From positions 7,812,522 through 7,876,521 of the forward strand of contig CM034608.1 in the NCBI GenBank assembly GCA_020091685.1: DNA of 64,000 nucleotides, given 5' to 3'. A program made the translations under genes and the position numbers. The notes beneath the pieces are model-generated. The model did no database searches, was not told the DNA's origin, and saw only the letters and a list, made by a program, of their open reading frames with translations. Every line of letters starts with the position of its first letter. Position 1 is the stretch's first letter. Positions 63,968-64,000 of this stretch are shown here, piece after piece. This DNA comes from Lutjanus erythropterus (lineage: Eukaryota > Chordata > Actinopteri > Lutjaniformes > Lutjanidae).

Positions 63968-64000
63968 TTTACAACAACTATTTTGCGCTGTAATTTTACC

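Overview
The window is vertebrate nuclear DNA, most likely from a percomorph-like teleost. The evidence is split genes with GT-AG introns, AT-rich introns full of dispersed fish-type repeats, (CA)n and (TA)n microsatellites, and three recognisable vertebrate genes. There is no sign of operons or prokaryotic genes. Species and teleost paralogue (a or b copy) cannot be told from the sequence alone.

Layout. (1) 1-9441, minus strand: the first coding exon of stxbp1 (Munc18-1; peptide MAPIGLKAVVGE then a GT donor) at 9405-9441, with part of its long first intron filling 1-9404. No later stxbp1 exon is visible, so the gene runs off the left edge. (2) 9442-12159: a head-to-head intergenic region with CCAAT boxes and a CRE half-site on the stxbp1 side, a CTCF-like motif, and a TATA box plus GC-rich leader on the niban2 side. 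(3) 12160-53118, plus strand: a complete 14-coding-exon niban2 (FAM129B) gene, 2,505 nt of CDS, 834 aa, with an N-myristoylation-type start, a PH domain and a long acidic C-terminus. Intron 2 uses a GC-AG splice pair. (4) 53119-57372: tail-to-tail region, with opposing poly(A) signals 14 bp apart near 56.2 kb. (5) 57373-60257, minus strand: slc31a2 (CTR2-type copper transporter), three coding exons, 153 aa. A splice acceptor directly abuts its ATG, so an upstream exon must exist. (6) 60258-64000: repeat-rich sequence upstream of slc31a2.

Repeats make up much of the introns. They include at least ten copies of one ~300-bp family ending in a GCTGCAACTAA-like sequence, several families of palindromic elements that begin TTAAAG or near it (some nested), a degenerate LINE reverse transcriptase present as two successive fragments, a tRNA-derived SINE, and a ~1.2-kb DNA transposon with ~100-bp inverted ends.

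The genes do not form a pathway. Munc18-1 acts in synaptic vesicle fusion, Niban2 in cell-junction, survival and MAPK-linked signalling, and Slc31a2 in copper handling in endosomal membranes. The stxbp1/niban2 head-to-head pair matches the human 9q34 arrangement; slc31a2 as the next neighbour does not. The best unexplained signals are a TATA-containing promoter-like island inside niban2 intron 1, a perfect RFX X-box in intron 5, a DSGFQS phosphodegron-like motif in Niban2, a PPxY motif in Slc31a2, and the close convergent 3' ends. I found no clearly new multi-gene system.
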